Part shown: positions 37,703 to 46,240 of the stretch, piece by piece | Position numbering within the stretch: the first letter of the stretch is position 1 | Layout of the letters: each line of letters starts with the position of its first letter | From: a bacterium | GTDB taxonomy: Bacteria; Zixibacteria; MSB-5A5; WJJR01 | Length of the DNA stretch: 56,558 nt | Reading direction: 5' to 3' | Assembly: GCA_021813505.1 (NCBI GenBank) | Contig: JAKAKI010000040.1 | Span: 1 to 56,558 of the forward strand | Program-made: the position numbers and the translations under genes | The notes under the pieces: generated by a model | Told to the model about the DNA's origin: nothing | Database searches by the model: none | The model's input: the letters and a program-made list of their open reading frames with translations, nothing else

Positions 37703-38316
37703 GGATTGTGGCGGATTCTTCATCACGGAGAACAAAGCCCAGCCGCGGCCTGCTGGTCATCATCTCTTCTCCTTCGGGAGGGGGAAAATCGACCGTGATT
37801 CGCAAGCTGCGCCAGAAGCATCCGGAGTATCTCTACTCGCTTTCCACGACGACGCGCGGGAAGCGGGCGGGGGAGCGCAACGGGACACACTACAATTTCG
37901 TGACCCCTATGCAGTTTCAACGATTGATCAGGAGCGGACGACTCGTGGAATGGGCGAGCGTGCACGATCAATTCTACGGAACCCCGAAAGCGAACATCGC
38001 CCGGGCCAACCGTTTGAAGCGCGTGATGTTGTTTGATCTGGATGTGCAGGGTGCGGCGACGATGCGCAAGAGTGTGCCCTCGGTCGTTACCATTTTCATC
38101 ATGCCGCCCTCGTGGGAAGTCCTGAAGAAACGTCTCGAAGGGCGCCGTTCGGAAACGATTGCGCAAAGACGCCGGCGTTTGCGTACCGCGCGCGAGGAGT
38201 TGCGCCGCAAGCGCGAATACGAGTACTGGGTGGTCAATGACCGCTTGGAGCAGTGCGTAGAGGACTGCGCAGCGATCATTCGCGCGGAATGCCTTAAATC
38301 AACTCCGCGGTCATGA
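37699..38316 (+). CDS. gmk: Guanylate kinase
   Basis: This 205-residue enzyme phosphorylates GMP to GDP. The P-loop is SSPSGGGKST (about residues 25-34), and the GMP-binding YSLSTTTRGKRAGERNG and VEWASVHDQFYGTPK follow. The catalytic-lid region has RRSETIAQRRRRL. The N-terminus (15 residues before the domain) is basic and variable. GTG start overlaps the yicC stop (GTGA). Its place before rpoZ is the usual order. Confidence 0.95.
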   Translation: MRIVADSSSRRTKPSRGLLVIISSPSGGGKSTVIRKLRQKHPEYLYSLSTTTRGKRAGERNGTHYNFVTPMQFQRLIRSGRLVEWASVHDQFYGTPKANIARANRLKRVMLFDLDVQGAATMRKSVPSVVTIFIMPPSWEVLKKRLEGRRSETIAQRRRRLRTAREELRRKREYEYWVVNDRLEQCVEDCAAIIRAECLKSTPRS

Positions 38317-38425
38317 TGCCGCAATCGTTCTGGGCACCAGGCGCGTATTGACAGTCTATATGAAGCGATTCGTGAACTATTCGGATGCGACGGGAGTTTG
38401 TTGAACATACACACGAGGTGCTGAC

Positions 38426-38782
38426 ATGGCCAAGAGCGATTCCATCGAAAACATGATGTCATCCGACCACGAAGAAACAGACGATCAAACCTACGCGCCC
38501 ACGGCTCCCAAGCAGTCCGAGTGGGCGAAGCTTCCGCAACGTCTGCGCCGGCGGCATCTTCGCAGTCTGGAAGGATTGCAGCAGAGCGCCAAGAATCGTT
38601 ATGAAGCCGTGCTGATCGCCGCCGCGCGGGCCCGTCAGCTCAACGCGAAGAAACTCGCGTTGGAAGAGCGGGGCCTGGAAGATGACGCCGCGGAGTTGAA
38701 GCGTCTGAAAATGACGTCGAACGCGCTGGGCGAATTGTTGGATGGGAGAATCGAAGTCAAACGTCCCGAAGATGCCGCCTAA
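38426..38782 (+). CDS. rpoZ: RNA polymerase omega subunit
   Basis: This 118-residue small subunit wraps the beta' C-terminus and helps assembly. The conserved segment is NRYEAVLIAAARARQLN (about residues 54-70), where family members read NRFxxVxxAAxRARQL. The preceding 50 residues are an acidic/basic N-terminal extension not found in E. coli omega, and residues after 75 are helical. It follows gmk by 109 bases. The call rests on this motif plus operon position. Confidence 0.8.
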   Translation: MAKSDSIENMMSSDHEETDDQTYAPTAPKQSEWAKLPQRLRRRHLRSLEGLQQSAKNRYEAVLIAAARARQLNAKKLALEERGLEDDAAELKRLKMTSNALGELLDGRIEVKRPEDAA

Positions 38783-39009
38783 CATCCGACTGTCTCAGTA
38801 CTTGAACGTCCCTGGCCGACTTGCGCCTACGGCGCCCCCTAATAAATGTGACGGTCAGCCCGATACTGATTATCAGACCCGGCGCGGTAATGCACGGGTG
38901 GGAGCCGCTGACGGAACGCATTCGGCGAAATTGAGGCCGGAACACGCGGGAACATTGGCGGGTTGAACGATTGGTCTGAGAAAACCGAAGCAAGGAACGG
39001 AATCGTCTA
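38783..39009. other. Spacer rpoZ-topA
   Basis: No supported gene is visible in these 227 bases. Frames on both strands run through but lack starts, RBS and family features. Confidence 0.5.
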
Positions 39010-41304
39010 ATGTCCAAGCATGTCGTCATCGTTGAGTCACCGACCAAGACAAAGACTCTCCAGAAGTTTCTGGGGGCCGATTATTCGATTCTGGCCACCC
39101 GCGGCCATATCTTCGATCTGCCGACTAAGACCCTTGGCGTCGACGTCGACGCCGAATTTCGTCCAGAATATGTCCCGATTGAGGGCAAGGAAGCCATCGT
39201 AAAGACTTTGCGCAAAGAAGCCAAGACCGCCCAGATCGTGTATCTCGCGCCCGACCCGGACCGTGAGGGGGAGGCAATTGCCTGGCATGTGGCGACTGCG
39301 CTGAAGGGCACCAAGGCCAAGATTCTTCGTGCGTCATTCAATGAGATTACCAAGTCCGCCGTTCTCGAGGCACTGGAGAATGCCGGAAAAGTCGATCAGG
39401 ACAAAGTCGACGCCCAACAGGCGCGGCGCGTGCTCGATCGGCTCGTGGGATACAAGGTCAGTCCGTTCTTATGGAAGACGGTTTGCCGGGGTCTTTCGGC
39501 CGGTCGTGTCCAATCGGTGGCCATGCGCTTGATCTGCGAGCGCGAGGCCGCGATTCGCGCGTTCAAACCCCAGGAATACTGGTCGATTGATGCGCTGCTC
39601 TTCAAGACCGCCGACAAGAAGAAGACCATCTTCCCGGCAGCAGTCGCCGAAGCCGACGGCGAGAAGTTTGAGATTCAGAATGCCGATGCGGCGCATCGTG
39701 TCGAAGCCGACCTGCGCAACGCGGCCCTGACCGTCGCCGATGTCAAGGTTCAGTCGAAGAAGCGCAATCCGCCGCCACCTTATATCACGTCCACACTGCA
39801 GCAGGATTCGGCGCGGCGCCTCTACTTCTCGCCGAAGAAGACGATGATGGTTGCCCAGCACCTGTACGAGGGTGTGGAGATCGGCAAGCGCGGCTCGGTC
39901 GGTTTGATCACATACATGAGAACCGATTCCACGCGTGTCGCGAAAGAGGCCGTCGACGGAGCGCGCCAGTTGATTGAAAAGGAATACGGTGTCGAATACC
40001 GTCCCGACGAACCGCCGGTCTACAAGTCAAAAGGCCGTTCGCAGGACGCGCACGAGGCGATTCGTCCCACGTACTTCGATCTGCCGCCCGATGAAATCAA
40101 AAAGTACCTGAGTGCCGACCAGCTCAAAGTCTATTCGCTGATTTGGAACCGGTTCCTCGCATCCCAAATGAGCCCCGCGCAAATCGAGCGCACGTCGGTC
40201 GATATCGCCGCCGAGGTGGCGAAATCCGGAAAGAAGACCGGCGGAGTTCAAAACTACACGCTCAAGACCGGTGCGGAGAAAGTGACCTTCCCGGGATTTC
40301 TGAAGATCTATCAGGACGTCGCTGAGGAGAATGGTGACCAGGAAGCACCCAAGGTTCTGCCACCGCTGAAGGCCGGCGACGCACTGACGCTGGAAGATAT
40401 CAAACCAGAGCAGCACTGGACTAAGCCGCCGGCACGGTTTTCAGAAGCAATGCTGGTGCGTGAATTGGAAGCCAATGGAATCGGACGGCCGTCTACCTAC
40501 GCGCAGATCATTGCCACGATTCTCTCACGCAATTATGTCCGTCTCGAAGACCGCCGGCTGGCGCCGACCGATCTGGGCGAAACGGTCAACACGATTTTGA
40601 TCGAAGCATTCCCCGAATTGTTCAACGTCGAGTTCACGGCAGAAATGGAAACCGAACTCGATCGCATCGAAGAGGGGACCGATACCTGGACTTCGGTGAT
40701 GAAGACATTTTACGGCCCATTCTCCGAGTCGCTCGATCACGCCACCTCACGGACCGCGGAAATCAAGAGCTCGCACCGGCAGGAGCTGGAAGAGAAATGC
40801 CCGGAATGCGGTTCCACGCTTCTGGTCAAATGGTCGCGCACCGGGAAATTCGTGGCCTGTTCGGGATTCCCGAAGTGCCGGTACACGTCCGATCTGGGCG
40901 GCAATGGCGCCAACGGCGGCGAAACGACTGATCAGGTGTGCGAAAAATGCGGTTTGCCCATGATGATCCGCACCGGCCGGTTCGGGAAGTTCATGGCCTG
41001 TTCGGGGTATCCGAAATGCCGCAACACAAAGGCGATTCCCACGGGCGTGTCCTGTCCTGAAGAAGGTTGCGCAGGCGATCTGGTGCCGCGCCGGACCAAG
41101 ACGGGCCGCACGTTCTATTCCTGCTCGCGTTATCCGGATTGCAAGTACGCTGTCTGGGATCGGCCGGTTCCCGTTCCATGTCCCAAGTGCCATGGTCCGT
41201 TCATGCTCTTCAAGAGCACAAAGACCAATGGCGACAGCTACAAGTGCCCGACCTGCGCGCACACCACTGCGGTGGAGCCGGTCGCCGAGGCCGTCCCCGC
41301 TTGA
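39010..41304 (+). CDS. topA: DNA topoisomerase I
   Basis: This 764-residue type IA topoisomerase relaxes negative supercoils by single-strand passage. It begins with a TOPRIM domain (VIVESPTKTKTLQKFLG, then the acidic DPDREGEAI). The active-site tyrosine is Tyr302 in LITYMRTDSTRV. The C-terminus (about 595-755) has four zinc-ribbon units: CPECG..C.GFPKC, CEKCG..CSGYPKC, CPEEGC..CSRYPDC and CPKCHG..CPTC. Length is normal. It starts a plus-strand block leading to xerC-hslV-hslU. A rightward spacer of 134 bases follows with no gene. Confidence 0.96.
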   Translation: MSKHVVIVESPTKTKTLQKFLGADYSILATRGHIFDLPTKTLGVDVDAEFRPEYVPIEGKEAIVKTLRKEAKTAQIVYLAPDPDREGEAIAWHVATALKGTKAKILRASFNEITKSAVLEALENAGKVDQDKVDAQQARRVLDRLVGYKVSPFLWKTVCRGLSAGRVQSVAMRLICEREAAIRAFKPQEYWSIDALLFKTADKKKTIFPAAVAEADGEKFEIQNADAAHRVEADLRNAALTVADVKVQSKKRNPPPPYITSTLQQDSARRLYFSPKKTMMVAQHLYEGVEIGKRGSVGLITYMRTDSTRVAKEAVDGARQLIEKEYGVEYRPDEPPVYKSKGRSQDAHEAIRPTYFDLPPDEIKKYLSADQLKVYSLIWNRFLASQMSPAQIERTSVDIAAEVAKSGKKTGGVQNYTLKTGAEKVTFPGFLKIYQDVAEENGDQEAPKVLPPLKAGDALTLEDIKPEQHWTKPPARFSEAMLVRELEANGIGRPSTYAQIIATILSRNYVRLEDRRLAPTDLGETVNTILIEAFPELFNVEFTAEMETELDRIEEGTDTWTSVMKTFYGPFSESLDHATSRTAEIKSSHRQELEEKCPECGSTLLVKWSRTGKFVACSGFPKCRYTSDLGGNGANGGETTDQVCEKCGLPMMIRTGRFGKFMACSGYPKCRNTKAIPTGVSCPEEGCAGDLVPRRTKTGRTFYSCSRYPDCKYAVWDRPVPVPCPKCHGPFMLFKSTKTNGDSYKCPTCAHTTAVEPVAEAVPA

Positions 41305-41438
41305 TGCTCGGCGGAGACTCACTTCCTGCCAAGTCCGCCATTGTATTTCCCGCGCCATGCGCGTAACTTCGCGTGCCGGTGGAATGATATCGCTGTCGAT
41401 GCGAGTCCCGATGGCGGCCGCCACCGCTGGACCTGACG

Positions 41439-42338
41439 ATGGAACAGGCATTGGCGCAATGGGCGCACATCTTCCTTGAAGATCTTACCGGGGCACGCCG
41501 TTGTTCGCCGCACACCGTGCAGGCGTACCGGCGCGATCTCGAACGGTTTCTGCAAACTCAGCGGCTGGGTGCCAGTGCGCCGGCCGACCGTGTCCTGACC
41601 ACCCGGCGCTTCCAGGATTTTCTCGCTTCGCTGGCGGTCGATGGGCTGGCCAATCGCTCGATAGCGCGGGCCGCGGCGTCGCTACGGTCGTTCATGGGAT
41701 TTCTGTACCGCCGCGGCGCCATTCCGCATGACTGGTCGGATCGGGTACCGTCGGTGAAGTTTGCGCCGAGTCTGCCGCGGTTCGTTGGGGAATCGCAGAT
41801 GCGTGAGTGGCTGGAATCATTGCCAGGACGCTCGCAATGGGAATTGCGTGACCGGTGCCTGGTGGTGATACTTTACGCCACGGGGGCACGGCTCAGTGAG
41901 TTGGTTGGCCTAAACTGGGGAGATTTCGACGGTGAGTCGCGCACGTTGCGGCTCTTCGGCAAGCGCAGCCGCGAGCGGGTGGTTCCGACAGGTGAATACC
42001 TGGCGAATTCGTTACTCGAGTTGAAGGCGCAGTCGCCCGAGGCGGTGTTCGGCGAGAAGAAACCGATTTTGATCAATCGGCGTGGGGGACGCTTGACCGG
42101 ACGTTCAGTCGCCAGAATACTGCAGCGATCGTTTGCGGCCGCAGTCGGCGGCGGCGTATCGCCGCACCGGTTGCGGCACAGCTTTGCCACGCATATGCTG
42201 GATCACGGGGCCGATCTGATGGCGCTGAAGGAGCTTCTGGGCCATCAGGACGCCGCGACAACGCAGATTTACACGCACACAAGTCTCGATCATCTTTCAC
42301 GCGTCTACCGGGAAGCATTTCCGGGGGATCGTGCTTAG
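41439..42338 (+). CDS. xerC: XerC-type tyrosine recombinase
   Basis: This 299-residue recombinase resolves chromosome dimers at dif with a partner Xer protein. The N-terminal SAM-like core-binding domain covers about 1-90. The catalytic set is Arg in [11 protein letters not shown], Lys near [13 protein letters not shown], His-x-x-Arg in [12 protein letters not shown], His in LLGHQD and Tyr278 in TQIYTHTS. The place before hslV is the classic xerC-hslVU order. XerC versus XerD is not decided by sequence alone; position favours XerC. ATG 41439. Confidence 0.88.
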   Translation: MEQALAQWAHIFLEDLTGARRCSPHTVQAYRRDLERFLQTQRLGASAPADRVLTTRRFQDFLASLAVDGLANRSIARAAASLRSFMGFLYRRGAIPHDWSDRVPSVKFAPSLPRFVGESQMREWLESLPGRSQWELRDRCLVVILYATGARLSELVGLNWGDFDGESRTLRLFGKRSRERVVPTGEYLANSLLELKAQSPEAVFGEKKPILINRRGGRLTGRSVARILQRSFAAAVGGGVSPHRLRHSFATHMLDHGADLMALKELLGHQDAATTQIYTHTSLDHLSRVYREAFPGDRA

Positions 42339-42357
42339 CATAGAAAGGTATCACTCC

Positions 42358-42885
42358 ATGTGGCATTCGACGACAATACTGGGACTCACGGTGAAGGGCC
42401 AGACCGCGCTGGGCGGCGACGGCCAGGTCACATTCGACGATACGATCATGAAGCACACCGCCCAAAAGGTCCGGCGGCTGGCGGATGGACGGATTCTGGC
42501 CGGTTTTGCCGGAGCGTCCGCCGACGCGTTTACTTTGTTCGAGCGTTTCGAAACGAAGCTCGAGGAGTTCAACAATAATCTCCCGAGAGCCGCGGTCGAG
42601 TTGTCGAAAGACTGGCGGATGGACAAGTATCTGCGGCGGCTCGAAGCGTTGCTGGCGGTGATGGATGCCAACCACGCGCTGATTCTTTCCGGAAACGGGG
42701 ATGTGATTGAACCCGACGATGGCGTGGTCGCGATTGGATCCGGCGCACCGTATGCGATGGCGGCCGCGCGGGCGTTGATCGGGAACACTAAGATGAATGC
42801 CGAGCAGGTGGTGCGGACTGCACTGGAAATCACCGCCGACATTTGCATATTCACCAACAAGGACATCACGATTGAGGTCTTGTAA
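42358..42885 (+). CDS. hslV: HslV peptidase subunit
   Basis: This 175-residue proteasome-related peptidase forms the double-hexamer core of the HslUV ATP-dependent protease. Thr5 ([10 protein letters not shown]) would be the mature N-terminal nucleophile after removal of a four-residue leader. The rest follows E. coli Hsl[40 protein letters not shown] and [17 protein letters not shown] 42358 is used; an upstream in-frame start at 42331 overlaps xerC. hslU follows after nine bases. Confidence 0.95.
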   Translation: MWHSTTILGLTVKGQTALGGDGQVTFDDTIMKHTAQKVRRLADGRILAGFAGASADAFTLFERFETKLEEFNNNLPRAAVELSKDWRMDKYLRRLEALLAVMDANHALILSGNGDVIEPDDGVVAIGSGAPYAMAAARALIGNTKMNAEQVVRTALEITADICIFTNKDITIEVL

Positions 42886-42894
42886 AGGAACACG

Positions 42895-44304
42895 ATGGCT
42901 GTTACAACACTGACCGAGAAAAAAGAACGCACCTCGCCGGTATCCTCGCCGCGGGATATGACGCCGCAGGAGATCGTCACCGAGCTGGATCGCTATATCA
43001 TTGGGCAGGACAAAGCCAAGAAGTCGGTGGCGATTGCGTTGCGCAATCGCTGGCGGCGCCAGAAGGTCGACCTGAAGTTGCGTGAAGAAATCGCCCCCAA
43101 CAATATCATCATGATCGGGCCAACCGGCGTGGGGAAGACCGAGATTGCCCGGCGCCTCGCCGCACTGGCCGGAGCGCCCTTCCTCAAGGTCGAAGCGTCG
43201 AAATACACCGAGGTTGGGTATGTCGGACGTGACGTTGAGTCGATGGTGCGGGACCTCACCGATCTCGCGGTGACAATGGTCAAGCGGGAGAAGGCGATCG
43301 ATGTCGCCGAACGTGCGGCACGCCTGGCCGACGAGCGTGTGCTGGATATCCTCCTGCCGCCGATCGCGCGGCGCGGACGGACTCAGGACTCGGCCGAGAT
43401 GGCCGAGGCGCGCACCAAATGGGAACGCACCCGCGAGAAGCTCCGCGATCAGCTCAAGGCGGGATTGCTCGACGGAAAGCAGATCGAGGTGGAAACGCCC
43501 AACGGGCGCTATCCGGTCGTCGAGGTTTTCTCGCCATGGGGGATGGAAGAACTCGGTGTCAACGTGCAGGAGATCTTCTCCGGCATGATGCCCAAGAAGA
43601 CCAAGAAGCGCCGGGTATCGGTTGATGAGGCGCGCCGGCTGCTGGCCGCCGAGGAGACCAACAAACTGGTCGACATGGACGATGTCATCAGCCTGGCCAT
43701 CGACCGGGCGCAGACATCGGGAATCATCTTCGTGGACGAACTCGACAAGGTCGCCGGTGACCGGTCCAAAAGCGGCGGACCGGATGTCTCGCGCGAGGGT
43801 GTGCAACGCGACATCCTGCCGATTGTCGAAGGCACGAACGTGATGACCAAGTACGGCATGGTCAAGACCGACCACGTGCTCTTTATCGCAGCGGGCGCGT
43901 TCCACATCTCGAAGCCATCCGATTTGATTCCGGAATTGCAGGGGCGGTTCCCCATCCGGGTCGAACTCGACAGCCTGAATGCCGCGGATTTCTGCCGGAT
44001 TCTCACCGAGCCGCAGAACGCGCTGATCAAGCAGTACAAGGCGCTGTTGGCCACCGAAGGCATCACGATTGATTTCACCGATGCGGCCATCGACGAAATC
44101 GCGCAGACCGCCAATCTGGTCAACGAGCGCTCCGAAAATATCGGCGCGCGCCGGTTACACACAGTGATGACGCTGCTTTTGGAAGACCTGATGTTCCGCG
44201 CGCCAAACATCAAGACCAAGAAGGTTGTCTTCGACCGGCGCGACGTGCAAAAGGTGCTGCGCGACATCGTCGAGGATGAGGATCTGAGCCGGTACATCTT
44301 GTAG
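42895..44304 (+). CDS. hslU: HslU ATPase subunit
   Basis: This 469-residue AAA+ unfoldase feeds substrates to HslV. Walker A is GPTGVGKT (75-82), the pore motif is in [12 protein letters not shown], the I domain lies between about 110 and 240, and Walker B is IIFVDELDK. The C-terminal tail LSRYIL inserts into HslV. Length and motifs are complete. A palindromic repeat (44345-44417) separates it from argF. Confidence 0.96.
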   Translation: MAVTTLTEKKERTSPVSSPRDMTPQEIVTELDRYIIGQDKAKKSVAIALRNRWRRQKVDLKLREEIAPNNIIMIGPTGVGKTEIARRLAALAGAPFLKVEASKYTEVGYVGRDVESMVRDLTDLAVTMVKREKAIDVAERAARLADERVLDILLPPIARRGRTQDSAEMAEARTKWERTREKLRDQLKAGLLDGKQIEVETPNGRYPVVEVFSPWGMEELGVNVQEIFSGMMPKKTKKRRVSVDEARRLLAAEETNKLVDMDDVISLAIDRAQTSGIIFVDELDKVAGDRSKSGGPDVSREGVQRDILPIVEGTNVMTKYGMVKTDHVLFIAAGAFHISKPSDLIPELQGRFPIRVELDSLNAADFCRILTEPQNALIKQYKALLATEGITIDFTDAAIDEIAQTANLVNERSENIGARRLHTVMTLLLEDLMFRAPNIKTKKVVFDRRDVQKVLRDIVEDEDLSRYIL

Positions 44305-44344
44305 GAGCAAAGAGTGCTGTGACCGAAATCATGCCGCAGGCTGA

Positions 44345-44417
44345 GGGAGGGCGAGGCTCCTGCCGAGCCTTCTTGCCGCGCGGAGAAAAAGAGGCTCGGC
44401 GGGAGCCTCGCCCTCCC
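44345..44417. repeat. Palindromic intergenic repeat, family A, copy 2
   Basis: Arms 44345-44369 and 44393-44417 match the copy at 4383-4452 with one arm mismatch (CGGCGGG for CGGCAGG). The loop contains CCGCGCGG as in other copies. Placed between hslU and argF. Confidence 0.95.
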
Positions 44418-44490
44418 TCCGATCCTTTCGCTCAATGACAAGTTCGTGAGTGATCGATACAATTAAGCACAAAGGGAACAGGAACTGACA

Positions 44491-45555
44491 ATGACTCCGA
44501 TGAAGAAAAGCACTGGTAAGAAGACCAAGTCTGGTCCGGCAAAGAAAACGGCCAAAGTATTCAAATCTAAGCCTTCACCGAAGGCCGCAAGCTCCCCAAA
44601 GAAATCGCGCCCGGCAGGGCTTACTGGTATGCCCGCTGGTGTCGGCGCGAAGGACTTCCTGCGGATTACGGATTTCACGACGCAGGAAGTGCGCGCGACC
44701 ATCGACTGGGCGATTCGCTGGAAGGCGGGCAAGGTGGCGCCGCGTCCGATGGCCGACAAAGCCGCCGGGCTGATTTTCCACAAGCCATCGTTGCGCACCC
44801 GCCAGAGCTTCGAGACCGCCGTGTTCCGTTTGGGCGGCCATCCGATGTTCATCACGGATAAGGAAATCCAGTTGGGCGTGCGCGAATCGATCCACGACGT
44901 CGCCAAGGTGATGTCGCGGTATCTGGGACTGATCGTGATCCGCACGTTCAGCCAGGCCGACGTCGAAGAGCTGGCTCGCCACGCCACGGTCCCAGTGATC
45001 AATGCGCTCACCGACGCGCATCATCCCTGCCAGATTCTGGGCGATATCATGACCGCGCAGGAACATTTGGGCCGCATCGACAATCTGTCGATTGCGTTTC
45101 TGGGCGACGGTAACAACGTGTTCCATTCGTGGGCCGATCTGGCGGCGCGCATCCCGATGGACCTGCGCTTGGGGACTTCGCCGAGCACCATGCCCGATCT
45201 GGCGGTTGTCGAAGAGGCGCGCCGGAATCAGACGAGTAAGATCCTGATCACGCATGATCCGGTCGAGGCGGTCCGTGGCGCCGACATTATCTACACCGAT
45301 GTCTGGGCATCGATGGGCCAGAAAGACCAGGCCGCAGCCAAGGCCGGCCAATTGGCGCCGTTTCAGGTCAACGCGGGACTGCTCAAACACGCGAAGCCGA
45401 GCGCGATCGTGCAGCACTGCCTTCCTGCCGAACGGGGCCGCGAAATCACCGATGAAGTCATCGATGGTCCCAAGTCTGTGGTCTTTGACGAGGCCGAAAA
45501 CCGCCTTTGGATCCAGGGTGCGGTGATCGCGCAGTTGCTGGCGAAGAGGCGATAA
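44491..45555 (+). CDS. argF: Ornithine carbamoyltransferase with a basic N-terminal extension
   Basis: This 354-residue enzyme makes citrulline from ornithine and carbamoyl phosphate in arginine synthesis. The carbamoyl-phosphate motif is KPSLRTRQSFE. DAHHPCQ (in LTDAHHPCQILGD) and HCLPAERG are the substrate and catalytic signatures, and the C-terminus ends WIQGAVIAQLLAKRR. The first 55 residues are an unusual Lys/Ser/Pro/Ala-rich tail (KKSTGKKTKSGPAKKTAK) before the enzyme core begins at about GAKDFLRI. Its 3' end (45509-45554) is duplicated about 690 bases downstream. A hairpin with a T-run follows the stop. Confidence 0.92.
   Translation: MTPMKKSTGKKTKSGPAKKTAKVFKSKPSPKAASSPKKSRPAGLTGMPAGVGAKDFLRITDFTTQEVRATIDWAIRWKAGKVAPRPMADKAAGLIFHKPSLRTRQSFETAVFRLGGHPMFITDKEIQLGVRESIHDVAKVMSRYLGLIVIRTFSQADVEELARHATVPVINALTDAHHPCQILGDIMTAQEHLGRIDNLSIAFLGDGNNVFHSWADLAARIPMDLRLGTSPSTMPDLAVVEEARRNQTSKILITHDPVEAVRGADIIYTDVWASMGQKDQAAAKAGQLAPFQVNAGLLKHAKPSAIVQHCLPAERGREITDEVIDGPKSVVFDEAENRLWIQGAVIAQLLAKRR
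45509..45554 (+). repeat. argF 3' end, left copy of direct repeat
   Basis: The bases from GGATCCAGGGTGCGGTGATC to the last argF codon are repeated at 46197-46240. In the core GTGCGGTGATNGCGCAGTTG only one base differs. Confidence 0.85.
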
Positions 45556-45599
45556 CAGACTCCCGCACGAAATCGGCGGAATTTTCGAAAAAATGTGAT

Positions 45600-45629
45600 G
45601 AGCTGCGCCTTCGCGCGCCGCTCTTTTTT
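45600..45629 (+). terminator. Intrinsic terminator after argF
   Basis: A GAGC-x-GCGC / GCGC-xxx-GCTC hairpin with a CTTC loop (45600-45623) is followed by TTTTTT (45624-45629). It ends 75 bases after the argF stop. Confidence 0.65.
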
Positions 45630-45630
45630 G

Positions 45631-46196
45631 TCCTCTCAAACAGCGTGTTCGTGACGCCAGAACGTCGATTTTCACGCATCGTCTGTTGATTCTCAATAAG
45701 TTACGGGGATTCGACTACCGGGTAGACTGCGCAGTGGGTGCGTAATGGCACTGCGCAGCTATCGTATTTAAGTTCAATGGCTTACGATTTCGTGCGCAGT
45801 GGGACTGCGCAGTCATTACGCACTTGGGGGCTTCGGAAGCCGCACCTGTCTTCGGTGTAACTCGTTGCCAGACAACAAAGCGATCGTCAAAATGCCATCC
45901 CTGGACGCACTGGCACAAAAGTTGTTATGCATAATCGCGCTGGCTCTCCGGGCTCGTCTCCTGGGGGGATTTTGGAGATGTCAAGGTACCTCCGCCGCCG
46001 GCTCCCACCCAACGCTCATCACACCGCTGGCGGCGGAGGAGAAGAAAGGGCCGATTAGGCTCAGCCAAGACGCCGTCGAGAATCTGCTCCGTCAAGGTCG
46101 TGCGGAACTACTTTCCCGCCAACTCAGACGCGACATGCCTGCCGAGAAGATCGACTATCCCAAGCCCGTAGTATTCTGAATTCGAAAACCAGCTCA
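45631..46196. other. Repeat-rich gap between argF and the type IIG gene
   Basis: Apart from the 45727-45826 palindrome no firm feature is seen. One plus-strand frame (45799-46179, 126 codons) ends in a protein-like stretch (RLSQDAVENLLRQGRAELLS). It overlaps the palindrome at its start and has no RBS, so it is only a weak candidate for a remnant gene. Confidence 0.4.
45727..45826. repeat. Interrupted palindrome with repeated ACTGCGCAGT boxes
   Basis: The self-complementary box ACTGCGCAGT occurs at 45727-45736 and 45804-45813, with partial copies at 45751-45759 and 45793-45800. GTGCGTAATG (left, from about 45739) pairs with CATTACGCAC (right, about 45814-45823). Inner ATCGTA/TACGAT pairs close the loop. 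The element could fold into a long branched hairpin. Confidence 0.85.
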
Positions 46197-46240
46197 GGAT
46201 CGAGGTGCGGTGATTGCGCAGTTGCTTGCAAGGATCGATA
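46197..46240 (+). repeat. argF 3' end, right copy of direct repeat
   Basis: Matches 45509-45554 with a few substitutions and two single-base gaps. It supplies the GTG start and first residues (IAQLLA) of the type IIG reading frame. Confidence 0.85.

Noticed and set aside
42073-43905. 610-codon minus-strand frame
   Set aside because: Runs antisense across xerC, hslV and hslU; composition unlike a protein.
45727-45826. CRISPR array
   Set aside because: The repeated boxes are self-complementary and unevenly spaced, with no spacers and no cas genes.
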